A stretch of DNA of 25,598 nt, from IMG/VR virus record IMGVR_UViG_3300031585_000004, positions 1 to 25,598 of that record, one strand, 5' to 3'. The stretch's first letter is position 1; the number at the start of each line of letters is the position of its first letter. Of this stretch, positions 14,719 through 22,839 are shown in pieces. The notes below the pieces were generated by a model that was given only the letters and a program-made list of their open reading frames with translations, was not told the origin of the DNA and searched no databases. The position numbers were made by a program, and so were the translations under genes. This stretch comes from a virus.

Positions 14719-15095
14719 TGCTGACGTTGCCACCCATAGAACCAGCGGAGCAGGCGAACAGCTACGACTACACGATCGCGCTCGGTGATTACTCCTATCG
14801 TGTGGTGTTGACGTGGCGTGAACGTTGCGCGTCTTGGTATCTTGCACTGTACGACTCAGCCGACAATCTTCTTGTTGACGGGAAGCGGCTTTTTATCGGT
14901 GCCCCGATTCTGTGGAGACACACTGGCCGAAATACGATCAACGGTCAACTTGTGTTTCTGGATATCTCGGGCAGTCAAGAAGAATGCACCTTCGAGGAAC
15001 TGGGTCACCGGTGTTTTTTGTGTTGGTCTGAAACGGATGGCGCAATGGATTGGGCGGTGGAAAGTTACCCGGTCACGGTTGCGGCGGTGCCATGA
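14715..15095 (+). CDS. baseplate plug protein, Pam3 gp18-like
   Basis: 126 residues. The protein resembles the plug protein described in the baseplate of cyanophage Pam3 and its relatives: LPPIEPAEQANSYDYTIALGDYSYRVVLTWRERCASWYLALYD (residues 5-47) is the characteristic opening, followed by LLVDGKRLFIGAPIL. All-beta. It closes the tube at the baseplate centre. Order between the Dit-like and hub genes agrees. Two adjacent ATGs (14715 and 14718) are possible; the first overlaps the preceding stop as ATGA. Confidence 0.65.
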   Translation: MMLTLPPIEPAEQANSYDYTIALGDYSYRVVLTWRERCASWYLALYDSADNLLVDGKRLFIGAPILWRHTGRNTINGQLVFLDISGSQEECTFEELGHRCFLCWSETDGAMDWAVESYPVTVAAVP

Positions 15096-15895
15096 CAACG
15101 ATCCCAGAACGCATAGTACAAGTCCGTGTAGGCCAGTCCGGCGGTGACGGGCTTATGTGGGAAGCTCCGCTTTACATCACATTCGATGTGGAGTTGAAAC
15201 CAAGCAAAAAACCTAACAAGGGTACGGTTACCCTCTACAACCTGAATGATGAACATGTGGCATTTTGCGAAGCCAAAAACCAGGTGGTCCAGTTGTCGGC
15301 AGGGGAAGGCGTACCGAGCCTGCTTTTCCAAGGGGACGTATCGCCAAAGGAAAGCGGAACCGCATGGGAAGGGGGCACGAGAAAAACGGTACTCAAGATC
15401 GCGGACGGCCGGCGTAAATACACCGAGACGAATTTTTCCGGGTCGTACCCGCCGAACATTTCCCGCGATACGATCCTTGCGGATGTGATCGCGGCCTCCG
15501 GTGTTCCGTCCGGGTACATCGCCACCCTACCCCCGAAGCAATACCCGGCCGGGTGGGCGTGGATCGGACGGTGGGCGGCGGCGTTGGATGACTTATTGGC
15601 CAATGACGCGGAGTGGAGCATCCAACACGGGGCGTTGCAAATTCTCCTTGCCGGCGTTCCGAGGCCGGGAAATGCCGTTGTTGTGTCGGCGGCAACCGGG
15701 ATGATCGGGAGCCCGGTACGCAAGAAGAAAGGCGTTGAATTCAAACACCGGTTGGATTCTCGAATCTGGCCGGGCGGCCCGGTTCAGTTTGAGGCGCGGG
15801 ACTTTAAAGGTGCCCACCGGGTAACGAGGGTAAAGCACGTTGGAGACTCCCGCGGGCAGACGTGGGAAACCAGAGGATCGGCGGTGCCGGTATGA
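15092..15895 (+). CDS. baseplate hub protein (gp27/gpD-like)
   Basis: 267 residues from the ATG at 15092, which overlaps the previous stop (ATGA) and is preferred over an in-frame GTG upstream at 15050. Near the N-terminus is PLYITFDVELKPSKKPNKGTVTLYNLND (residues about 25-52), the common opening of phage hub proteins. Later come ISRDTILADVIAASGVPSGYI and RWAAALDDLLANDAEWSI, typical of the helix-containing second domain, then FKHRLDSRIWPGGPVQFEARDFKGAHRVTRVKHVGDSRGQTW, which fits the third barrel. The hub is the trimer on which the spike sits. Confidence 0.72.
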   Translation: MTTIPERIVQVRVGQSGGDGLMWEAPLYITFDVELKPSKKPNKGTVTLYNLNDEHVAFCEAKNQVVQLSAGEGVPSLLFQGDVSPKESGTAWEGGTRKTVLKIADGRRKYTETNFSGSYPPNISRDTILADVIAASGVPSGYIATLPPKQYPAGWAWIGRWAAALDDLLANDAEWSIQHGALQILLAGVPRPGNAVVVSAATGMIGSPVRKKKGVEFKHRLDSRIWPGGPVQFEARDFKGAHRVTRVKHVGDSRGQTWETRGSAVPV

Positions 15896-16530
15896 CAGAC
15901 GACAACGAACCGGACATCTTGGATCTGTTACAGGCTCACTTTGACGGTGCCCAGGCCGGGCAGCACGGGCCGATGTTTGCCGAGGTGACAGCCTACGACC
16001 ACACCACACAGGCGGCGGATGTGCGGCCGCTTGTGCGCCTCCCCGTGGATGGGACTTTTGTTGACGCTCCGATTATCCACAAGATCCGTGTCCGGTGGCC
16101 GGGGGCCGGTGACTTTGCGATCACCTTCCCGCTTGCCCCCGGGGACGTTGGGGAACTCGTACCGCTCGCGGCTGACTTTTCAAACTGGATTGCCAGCGGC
16201 ACGAAAAACCAGGATGCCGCAACGGAGGGCCGGTATCAGTTGCGGTCGTGCGTGTTCAAGCCGCTCTACCGCCCTCTTTCCAATCCGTTGCCGGCCGGGT
16301 GTGTCCATGCAACGTACCCAGTATTCAGCGGTGATCCGGTATTGCTTGGGGATTCGACGGCCGATCAATTTGTGGCTTTGGCCAATTTGGTTTTATCTGA
16401 ACTTCAGGCGATCATTGATTGGGCAAAGACTCACGTTCACACGGATCCGCAGGGTGGAAACACTGGCGTCCCGACTGTATTACCGTCGGACGCTGGTTCA
16501 GTGGCGGCAACGAAAGTCAAGGCGAAATGA
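15892..16530 (+). CDS. baseplate central spike, Gp138 N-terminal domain type
   Basis: 212 residues from the ATG at 15892 (ATGA overlap). The first 100 residues have the OB-fold pattern of Gp138-type spikes: AEVTAYDHTTQAADVRPLVRLPVDG, PIIHKIRVRWPGAGDFAITFPLAPGDVGELV, then DFSNWIASG. The C-terminal part ends with a helix (LANLVLSELQAIIDWAKTHVHTDPQGG) carrying an HxH pair that might bind metal at the tip, as seen in other central spikes. The spike pierces the outer membrane. It lies between hub and gp25-like genes as expected. Confidence 0.78.
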   Translation: MTDDNEPDILDLLQAHFDGAQAGQHGPMFAEVTAYDHTTQAADVRPLVRLPVDGTFVDAPIIHKIRVRWPGAGDFAITFPLAPGDVGELVPLAADFSNWIASGTKNQDAATEGRYQLRSCVFKPLYRPLSNPLPAGCVHATYPVFSGDPVLLGDSTADQFVALANLVLSELQAIIDWAKTHVHTDPQGGNTGVPTVLPSDAGSVAATKVKAK

Positions 16531-16877
16531 CAATCAAGTGTCTCAAACTCGACAGTAACCATGACCTTGCGCTTGAGGGTGGGCGGTTGGTTTTTCTCAC
16601 TGGCCTGGACGCGCTACGCCAGATCGTCAAGGTGACTTTCTTGGCGCACGCAGGGGAATGGTTGCTTGATACGGAATTCGGTGTCAAGTACCAGGGCCGG
16701 ATCCTAGTGAAAGATCCCGACCTCGGGTTGATAAGTGCGCACCTTCGGACCGTTGCGATTGGGATCGACGGTGTGGACGCCGTTAAAACGATGCAGTTGA
16801 TCCACGATCCAGAGACTCGGGAACTCACTGTCAACATGGAACTGGATCCCATCGGGGTTCTCAAGGTGGTTTTGTAA
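16527..16877 (+). CDS. baseplate wedge protein, gp25/W-like
   Basis: 116 residues from the ATG at 16527 (ATGA overlap). The sequence has the W/gp25 (lysozyme-like wedge) pattern: GRLVFLTGLDALRQIVKVTFLAHAGEWLLDTEFGVKY (residues about 20-56) and a C-terminal beta region RELTVNMELDPIGVLKVVL. gp25 links the sheath to the baseplate wedge. Upstream in-frame codons exist but lie inside the spike gene without a ribosome site. Confidence 0.8.
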   Translation: MTIKCLKLDSNHDLALEGGRLVFLTGLDALRQIVKVTFLAHAGEWLLDTEFGVKYQGRILVKDPDLGLISAHLRTVAIGIDGVDAVKTMQLIHDPETRELTVNMELDPIGVLKVVL

Positions 16878-18064
16878 TGGCAACACGAGAAATCACAGCG
16901 GCCGGGATAACGGTCAAGACGTTGGCCGAAACTCGACAAGACATGGTGGACGCGATTCACGCCTCAAGCGAATTCGGCCCAGACGTGCCCACCGGGCCGG
17001 AGACTCCGGAGGGCCAGATCATCGGCGTTGTCGCCACCCAGATCAGCGAACTCGATGAACTGGCCCAGAGTGTTTACGACACAAGGGATCCGGATAACGC
17101 CACCGGGGCACCGCTCGACAACATCGGCGCATACTCGGGGGCCATCCGAAAGGACGGCACCTTTTCAACGGCCGTCGCAACGCTTGGCGGCACACCGTCA
17201 ACAGTGATCGCGGCTGGGAAGCGTGCCCGCGTTCCGGATGGGCCGATCTTTGCCATTGACGCTGAAGCAACGATCGGCGGCGGTGGTACCGTTGACGCCC
17301 CGGTAACCTGTACGGAAGATGGACCGAACGAAGCGGCGGCCGGGAGTATCACAGAGATCGTTGACGCGGTATCCGGTTGGGACACCGTAACAAACGCGGC
17401 AGACGCCACACTCGGCACCAACGACGAAACCGATCAGGAATTTCGGGATCGGCGTGAAGGTTCTTTTGCGCTCGGAGGCAATTGCACGGACCCGGCGATC
17501 CGCGCAAAGATGGAAGCACTTGCCGGAGTGACACACGCCACTTGCATCAGCAATCGGACATCCGTAACTGACGCCAACGGGATCCGGGGTAAGGGTTTCA
17601 TGGTGGTGCTATGGCCCACAGGGTTGGACGGGCCGACAGTTGCGGAGGCACTTTGGCCGTGTGTGGCAACGGCCGGAGACCCAAATGGTGATCAGGAATA
17701 CAACATCACTGATGATCAGGGGCAAACCCAGGTAATGCGGTTTCAGTACGCCGATGAGCAAGAAGTTTACCTACATGCCGAGGTGACGGAAAAAACCGGC
17801 TACCCGACCGACGGAGACGATCTGGTCAAGGCCGCATTGCTTGCTTTCGGAAATACGCACAACCCTGGCGATGACGTGGAACCGGACTTCTTTGAGGCTT
17901 ACGTATTAAAAGATCCGGATGACATGGTGGCAGGAATATCAGCGATCACGGTCACGGCGAAGATCGGCGGTGCTCCGGGTGCCGGTGATACCGATCCTAT
18001 TCCAATCGCCCTGACTGAGATTGCACGATTTGACTCAACGCGGATCACGGTGACGTCAACATGA
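16877..18064 (+). CDS. baseplate wedge protein J
   Basis: 395 residues. Baseplate J/gp6-type protein, the main wedge component. The hallmark GAPLDNIGAYSG lies near residue 76, followed by the beta domain GTFSTAVATLGG..STVIAAGKRARVPDG and the QEFRDRREGSFALGGNCTDPAIRAKMEALAGVTHATC segment (residues about 190-225). It ends with EARFDSTRITVT-like sequence (IARFDSTRITVTST), typical for the family. The start shares one base with the previous stop (TAATGG). Confidence 0.88.
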   Translation: MATREITAAGITVKTLAETRQDMVDAIHASSEFGPDVPTGPETPEGQIIGVVATQISELDELAQSVYDTRDPDNATGAPLDNIGAYSGAIRKDGTFSTAVATLGGTPSTVIAAGKRARVPDGPIFAIDAEATIGGGGTVDAPVTCTEDGPNEAAAGSITEIVDAVSGWDTVTNAADATLGTNDETDQEFRDRREGSFALGGNCTDPAIRAKMEALAGVTHATCISNRTSVTDANGIRGKGFMVVLWPTGLDGPTVAEALWPCVATAGDPNGDQEYNITDDQGQTQVMRFQYADEQEVYLHAEVTEKTGYPTDGDDLVKAALLAFGNTHNPGDDVEPDFFEAYVLKDPDDMVAGISAITVTAKIGGAPGAGDTDPIPIALTEIARFDSTRITVTST

Positions 18065-18627
18065 CGATGCCCGCTAAAATAACGGATCACGCAGCACAGG
18101 CCGTGGGCAATCTGCTTTCCCAGTTCAGGAATTCGGCACGACTGCAAGAGTTGATCAGCATCTTCAGCGCAGAGATCCAAAGCCTTGAAAACCTGTTCCA
18201 TGAACTTTACGACGAATGCACCCTTGACACGGCCGTAGGAGTGCAACTCGACATTGAAGGCAAGATTGTTGGATGGCCCCGGATGGGTCTTAGTGACGAC
18301 GATTACCGGGCAATGATCAAGGTCGCAATCGTAATCAACCAAACGCACGGGGACGCAGTAACGGCGACCTACATCATTTCACAGATTGTCGGCGCTCCGG
18401 TTCATTACAGATGGTCCGGGATGGCGCATTGTTCTTTTGAATGGGAGAAGTCGGCGCATTCGTCGGCGGACATCCAGACATTGATCCAGAGTATCCTTGA
18501 TAAGATTCTTGCAGCCGGGGTGTCGGCCCACTGCGTTGAAGGGATCACGGATTCTTTCAGATTCGACAACGGCCCGGGTTTCGACCAAGGCAAGCTGGGG
18601 AAACTTATTGCCCAGATAGGAGACTGA
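18061..18627 (+). CDS. baseplate wedge / tail protein, DUF2612-like (gpI position)
   Basis: 188 residues, ATGA overlap at 18061. The sequence matches DUF2612-type tail proteins: helical LLSQFRNSARLQELISIFSAEIQSLENLFHEL (residues about 16-47), then VGVQLDIEGKIVGWPRMGLSDDDYRAMIKVAIVINQTHGD (about 58-97). It occupies the gpI position between gpJ and the tail fibre, and probably holds the fibre on the wedge. Confidence 0.75.
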   Translation: MTMPAKITDHAAQAVGNLLSQFRNSARLQELISIFSAEIQSLENLFHELYDECTLDTAVGVQLDIEGKIVGWPRMGLSDDDYRAMIKVAIVINQTHGDAVTATYIISQIVGAPVHYRWSGMAHCSFEWEKSAHSSADIQTLIQSILDKILAAGVSAHCVEGITDSFRFDNGPGFDQGKLGKLIAQIGD

Positions 18628-18628
18628 A

Positions 18629-19939
18629 GTGGCTGAAAGAGAGAACACATACCCGGACGGATCATATCCTTCATGGACGGATTACGACTGGGCACAAGGC
18701 CCGGGAGAACACGGGGTCACACAACCGGCGGCCGGACTTCGGCAGGTTGGCTATGATGACGATGAGATCCCGACAAACGACAACTGGAACGACATCCTAC
18801 AGCGGTTCGGAAATGGGTTGCGCTACCTCGGGATCGTGGTGCCACGTGAGTTTTCCGCACTGGCCGAGGCCATCAACGAGGTGACGGACTCATTCATTTT
18901 TCGGATTCATGCACCGGTTGGCGGTTGGAACGATCGCGGTGGGACGTGTTTCACCACCGAGGGAACCGGCGGCGCAACGCCCGTGCTGGCATTGGCCACC
19001 GACGGCCAACGAATTTACTACGGCCAGACTGATTACGTCTATGCCACTGATCCGGAGAGCCTGACCGATGAGTGGAGCTATCAGCCGTCCAGCGGAAAGA
19101 ACATCATCGATCTCGCCGCCGACGGCCTGAACGTTTACGCGCTCATCGGTGCCCAGGACCCCGGGGATGAGGTGTTTCTGTTGACACCTTCCACCGGTGC
19201 CAAACGTGATAGCGCGTCGATTGTCGCGCCGGACTGCACGTGCCTCGATGCCAACGGTGTTTATCTCGTGGTGGCCCAGGGCTCGACGGTGCACTTCTAC
19301 AACGGCGTTGCGTCTACCCTGAACAAGACCGGGACGTTTGCCAACACACAAACAGTTGTCCGCCTCGCCATCGGAAACAAGCGGGTTTACACGGTGGCGA
19401 CTGGTGCAACTGGTTACCCGGTAGTCCGGGCGGTGAACTTGTCAACGCGGACTGAGGATTGGAATAATCAGACGTGGTTTTCAACCGTGTTGTCTGCCAA
19501 TGCGGATCCGTACTGGATCTGTACCGATGGCGATTTTGTTTATGTTGTGCTTGATCGAACCGCTCTGGTTGCTGGTGGCGATGTAAACGTTGCTTGCTTC
19601 AACGCCGAGACTGGTGAAATGGTTTGGCTGGGTGATGTTCCAACTTCTGCGTTGGCCACTGACATGAAGGTCTGCACTGTAGACGATCGCTATCTGTGGT
19701 TACTCGATGTCAACCCGGACGGGTTTTGCCTGGACAAACACACTGGCCAACTTCTGTTTTCCTTCACCGGATTTGACATCAGGGGATGTGACGGGTTGAG
19801 TTGCGTCGGGTACTCCGCCAACAACGTCAAGCGCATCTGGCGCGGTGGGCCGTCTAGATTGTTTCTCAGAACGAACAGCACGGATGACAACCGGCGGCCG
19901 TTCTTTAACTTGGCCGTTCCGATAAGTGAGGGGATCTAA
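18629..19939 (+). CDS. tail fibre with beta-propeller domain (receptor binding candidate)
   Basis: 436 residues, GTG start at 18629 with TAGGAG (18617-18622) six bases upstream. The first 95 residues are phage-like and likely attach to the baseplate (YPSWTDYDWAQGPGEHGVTQP, IPTNDNWNDILQRFGNGLRYLG). The rest is built of repeated beta units resembling PQQ/WD-type blades: DGQRIYYGQTDYVYATDPESLTDEW, DGLNVYALIG, NKRVYTVATGATGYPVVRAVNLSTRTEDW, DGDFVYVVLDR...VACFNAETGEMVWLGDV, DRYLWLLDVNPDGFCLDKHTGQLLFSF. Six or seven blades are plausible. Position after the gpI-like gene makes it the primary fibre. It contains no collar coiled coil or peptidase domain that I can see. Confidence 0.7.
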   Translation: MAERENTYPDGSYPSWTDYDWAQGPGEHGVTQPAAGLRQVGYDDDEIPTNDNWNDILQRFGNGLRYLGIVVPREFSALAEAINEVTDSFIFRIHAPVGGWNDRGGTCFTTEGTGGATPVLALATDGQRIYYGQTDYVYATDPESLTDEWSYQPSSGKNIIDLAADGLNVYALIGAQDPGDEVFLLTPSTGAKRDSASIVAPDCTCLDANGVYLVVAQGSTVHFYNGVASTLNKTGTFANTQTVVRLAIGNKRVYTVATGATGYPVVRAVNLSTRTEDWNNQTWFSTVLSANADPYWICTDGDFVYVVLDRTALVAGGDVNVACFNAETGEMVWLGDVPTSALATDMKVCTVDDRYLWLLDVNPDGFCLDKHTGQLLFSFTGFDIRGCDGLSCVGYSANNVKRIWRGGPSRLFLRTNSTDDNRRPFFNLAVPISEGI

Positions 19940-19941
19940 TA

Positions 19942-19996
19942 TGGCCCCCTACCCCTCCTTTGGTGCAGCCTGGCCAAAAAACGGGGGCCACTTTTT
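19942..19996 (+). terminator. terminator-like hairpin after the tail fibre gene
   Basis: Perfect 8-bp arms TGGCCCCC (19942-19949) and GGGGGCCA (19983-19990), followed by C and T5 (19992-19996). An inner stem TTTGG (19959-19963) with CCAAA (19974-19978) can stack inside. The spacer is long, so efficiency is uncertain. The 5' arm begins one base after the A of an ATG (19941) that has its own Shine-Dalgarno, discussed in the findings. Confidence 0.55.
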
Positions 19997-20009
19997 GAAA
20001 GGCAAAAGC

Positions 20010-20507
20010 ATGAATCATCAACAATCCCGTTTCACCCGGTTCATCTGGTCCGTTCTGGCGCTGGTGCTGTTTATCTTTCTGCTTGGCCATGTTGGCGCGT
20101 GTTCAAAACTTGGTATCGGGTATCGCTGCGTCTTGGTCGTGCGGAACGCAGGCGATGCCACAAGCCAAGCCCTGGCCGCCGCCTGCGAGGCAAAACGGCA
20201 AGAGTGCAAGTCCAAGCACGCCATCAAAACCAAGGAGTACACCGCCTGTGTTGCCAAGTGCCTGGAGGCGCTGAAGGTCTGGCGCTTGTACGTCAAGCCA
20301 TCCGTCAACACTGCGCTGGCCTCCGCGTTCGGTGTTTTGGAGACGGCAAAGCAGGCCGGCAAAAAGAAAACCAACTGGCTCGCGGCGTTGAAGCCCGGGG
20401 CGTGCGCTCTCGTTACGGCACTCAAGCAGTGGCGGGAATTGATGCCGGAAAAGTACAAGTCACTCATGGCGCTCATCGGGAGCGTGGAAGGGCTGGTGTG
20501 CAAATGA
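20010..20507 (+). CDS. predicted membrane-anchored lipoprotein
   Basis: 165 residues from the ATG at 20010 (GAAAGG ribosome site about eight bases upstream). An in-frame ATG at 19941 with AGGGG would add 23 residues but lies within a terminator-like hairpin. Residues 1-30 form a signal sequence: basic start (QQSRFTRF), hydrophobic core (VLALVLFIFLL), and a lipobox-like V-G-A-C with Cys 31. The mature part is helical and cysteine-rich (Cys 40, 59, 66, 80, 84), with charged repeats EAKRQEC and KTKEYTAC. Function unknown. Phage lipoproteins next to fibre genes in other phages can block superinfection, but nothing here proves that. Confidence 0.6.
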   Translation: MNHQQSRFTRFIWSVLALVLFIFLLGHVGACSKLGIGYRCVLVVRNAGDATSQALAAACEAKRQECKSKHAIKTKEYTACVAKCLEALKVWRLYVKPSVNTALASAFGVLETAKQAGKKKTNWLAALKPGACALVTALKQWRELMPEKYKSLMALIGSVEGLVCK

Positions 20508-20677
20508 AAACCGTCCAACTGGTTTTGCAAATCCTCGGGATGATCCTGAAACCCATCGCGGATGCGCTCGGGGAAGATGAAACGAAGGTGCGGGCCGAAC
20601 TGGCAAAGCGATCGCTGGTCACGGACACCGCCGCCGAAAAGAAGGAAAAGGAAATCCTGGGCGAGATCCTGGAGTAG
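20504..20677 (+). CDS. small helical protein of unknown function
   Basis: 57 residues from the ATG at 20504 (ATGA overlap; an upstream in-frame start lies far inside the lipoprotein gene). An N-terminal hydrophobic helix (VQLVLQILGMILKPIADAL) is followed by a charged tail (KKEKEILGEILE). It could be membrane-associated. No family recognised. Confidence 0.5.
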   Translation: MKTVQLVLQILGMILKPIADALGEDETKVRAELAKRSLVTDTAAEKKEKEILGEILE

Positions 20678-20680
20678 CTG

Positions 20681-21145
20681 ATGATTCAGGGCAGATACGT
20701 AACACGGTGCCGGTACCACGAGTGGAACGGCGGGCGCCGCATTGAATATGAGCCCACCCTGCATCCCCGGGCGCCGGGGTTCGTGGTTCACGATCCGGAC
20801 GCCATCGAAGCGGCAACCGGTGAGTGGGTGCCCGTGCCGTTGGACAAGGCGATCTTCAGGTATCTGGCCAAGCTGGGCAAAAAACCCGGCGACAGCATAC
20901 CCGGGACCGCGTGGCAACCGAATTACATCTGGCCCACCCCGGAACCTGTGGAGCCCGTCCGGTATCCGGCACCGCAGGGGGAGCAGGACGCTTTTGTCGC
21001 TGCGACGATCGCGCTGAAGGCTACGGTCACCCCGGCGATCGCGAAACACTACCGGACGCACCTGGACCTTCCCGAAGATCTGGTGATGCAGGCGGCCGAA
21101 TGGTTGATCGGGTTGGCTGATCGGGCAGAGGAGATTGCGGACTAA
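20681..21145 (+). CDS. hypothetical phage protein upstream of the second adhesin
   Basis: 154 residues, starting three bases after the previous stop codon. The N-terminal part is beta-like (YVTRCRYHEWNGGRRIEYEPTLHP, FVVHDPDAIEAATGEWVPV). There is a proline-rich linker in the middle (WPTPEPVEPVRYPAPQ), and the end is helical (ATVTPAIAKHYRTHLDLPEDLVMQAAEWLIGLADRAEEI). Unrecognised. Its tight coupling to the next gene (TAATGG) suggests a joint role, for example a chaperone or adaptor of the adhesin; that is inference from position only. Confidence 0.6.
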   Translation: MIQGRYVTRCRYHEWNGGRRIEYEPTLHPRAPGFVVHDPDAIEAATGEWVPVPLDKAIFRYLAKLGKKPGDSIPGTAWQPNYIWPTPEPVEPVRYPAPQGEQDAFVAATIALKATVTPAIAKHYRTHLDLPEDLVMQAAEWLIGLADRAEEIAD

Positions 21146-22839
21146 TGGCCCTTGTTGAACTGGATTTGTATTCCGCTGGGGCGCTCGCACATTCCGGAAC
21201 GCAGGACACCGGCGGCGGTGTGGGTATGCTTGATATCAGCCCCGGTTTCGCGGGTGGCTGGGACGTGTACGGCCTCGCCGCACCGGCCGGGATTCAAACC
21301 TTTCCTTCGGGCTACTTCTGCCACGGCGGCTATTTTTATTTGCTCAACACGACGGATGACAAAATTCACCGGTACGCAATCGACGCGGCGGCAAACCTGA
21401 CACCGGAGTCCAGCCAGACCATGGCGAACATGGGACTTGCTGGTGATGCCTGGATCTACTGGGGCAACTGTCTTTACGATCCCTCGGATGGTTCGGTTAT
21501 TATCTGCACCTACGACGTTACCCCCGGCACGTACACCCCCGTGGTGGGCAAGTGGTTGTGTTCAAGTTGGCCGTTTACAAACGTCAACGCTGAGTGGCTG
21601 TCTCCGGTTGTGGTGCGTTACGGTGGCTTCACCGCTGGCCAGTTGACCAACTGGTACTATCCCAGCCTGTGTACTGCAACAAATAAACTCTATCTATGTT
21701 CGCACAATGCGGGGCAGGTAATTACGTTGGACGCAACGGACGGGTCGGTGTTGGGAGCGTTTGAGCCGTCGCCTGTATACAATAACATGTATCAGTTTTT
21801 GCTTGCTGGGTTCGACGATGCAAACAAACCGGTTGGGTCGCAGTTTGCTTCCGTTGGATTGGGGCAGCTTGCGGTTTACGACGATACGGATCCCGCAGCT
21901 TGGGCAAAAGGTGACGTGGTTTTTTTAAGTACCCTATCACTTACTACTAGCATTCCGTTTCATGATCGCAACCAAGGGGCGGGGTACGTTGATCGAAACC
22001 GTATGGTTTCGCTACACGACTCTGAACGGGCGCTCGTTGGCCTGCCAGACATGGCGTGGTGGTCGTGCAACCGAGCAACCATCTATGGCGAAATGTATCT
22101 ACATTCCTACGACTTTGGAACTTCCGAACACTGCCATCGGTCGGTTGCCCAAGCAGGTGACCGTCGAGCAATTGGCAACGCCAGCGCATGGCTTTTTTCA
22201 CACAAATTTATCGAGATCGCCGGACAACCATGGCTCGTGTCTTACAACATGCACAACCAAGACATAGAGGACGAAAACCCCGGGGCCAGTTTCGACAATA
22301 CGTGTGGTCTCGTGTTCACCCCGATGGGTACGGCAACGGTTACCTACACGATCCCGCCCGAAGAGGTTCCAGGTGGAACCCCGAAGCGGCTTGAAATCGG
22401 GATCGATGCCGCCGCGAGCAACTACATGTTTTCCGATTCACCGGGAAAGCACAAGGTGCGATTTCAGGTTATTCCCGTCGCAACCGGGATCCCCGGTCCG
22501 TGGTCCGAATGGCGCACGGGTACACGGCAATTGCAGGCGCTTAATCAGGTAGTAGACGGCCTTGCGGCCTGGCCGGCGTTTGCTGCGGGCGACACCCTGA
22601 AATTTGAGCATGCCATGTGTTCTGGCTGGCCAACATCATTCGCACCAGCCAAGGGCAACCCGGGCGGAGTTGGTGACCCAACGCCGGTCAACATCCATTC
22701 GGCGGACGTGGGCCCACCCCGGGAAGTGCGGCCGGTGCTTCTGTACGAAGGCGGCGCGGTGGTGCACACGTTGATTGGCGTTGAGGCCGAGGTTTCACTG
22801 GTTCCAAATCCGCTGAGTGTTGCGGTTGAGGTGGGATAA
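21145..22839 (+). CDS. second tail fibre / adhesin with propeller-like repeats
   Basis: 564 residues. The N-terminal 300 residues contain repeated blade-like units (GYFYLLNTTDDKIHRYAIDAAANL, DGSVIICTYDV, NKLYLCSHNAGQVITLDATDGSVLGAFEP, LAVYDDTDPAAWAKGDVVFLSTL) similar in style to the fibre at 18629-19939. The middle is aromatic-rich (DMAWWSCNRATIYGEMYLHSYDFG). The last 200 residues are beta-sandwich-like (TVTYTIPPEEVPGGTPKRLEIGIDAAA, KHKVRFQVIPVATGIPGPWSEWRTG). No enzyme motif was recognised. It may be a second receptor-binding protein or a structural appendage. Position within the tail/host-recognition block supports a virion role. Confidence 0.55.
   Translation: MALVELDLYSAGALAHSGTQDTGGGVGMLDISPGFAGGWDVYGLAAPAGIQTFPSGYFCHGGYFYLLNTTDDKIHRYAIDAAANLTPESSQTMANMGLAGDAWIYWGNCLYDPSDGSVIICTYDVTPGTYTPVVGKWLCSSWPFTNVNAEWLSPVVVRYGGFTAGQLTNWYYPSLCTATNKLYLCSHNAGQVITLDATDGSVLGAFEPSPVYNNMYQFLLAGFDDANKPVGSQFASVGLGQLAVYDDTDPAAWAKGDVVFLSTLSLTTSIPFHDRNQGAGYVDRNRMVSLHDSERALVGLPDMAWWSCNRATIYGEMYLHSYDFGTSEHCHRSVAQAGDRRAIGNASAWLFSHKFIEIAGQPWLVSYNMHNQDIEDENPGASFDNTCGLVFTPMGTATVTYTIPPEEVPGGTPKRLEIGIDAAASNYMFSDSPGKHKVRFQVIPVATGIPGPWSEWRTGTRQLQALNQVVDGLAAWPAFAAGDTLKFEHAMCSGWPTSFAPAKGNPGGVGDPTPVNIHSADVGPPREVRPVLLYEGGAVVHTLIGVEAEVSLVPNPLSVAVEVG

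Noticed and set aside
20018-21190. 390-residue minus-strand open frame
   Set aside because: It runs antisense through four overlapping plus-strand genes with good start signals and a lipoprotein signal sequence; its own product has no family pattern.
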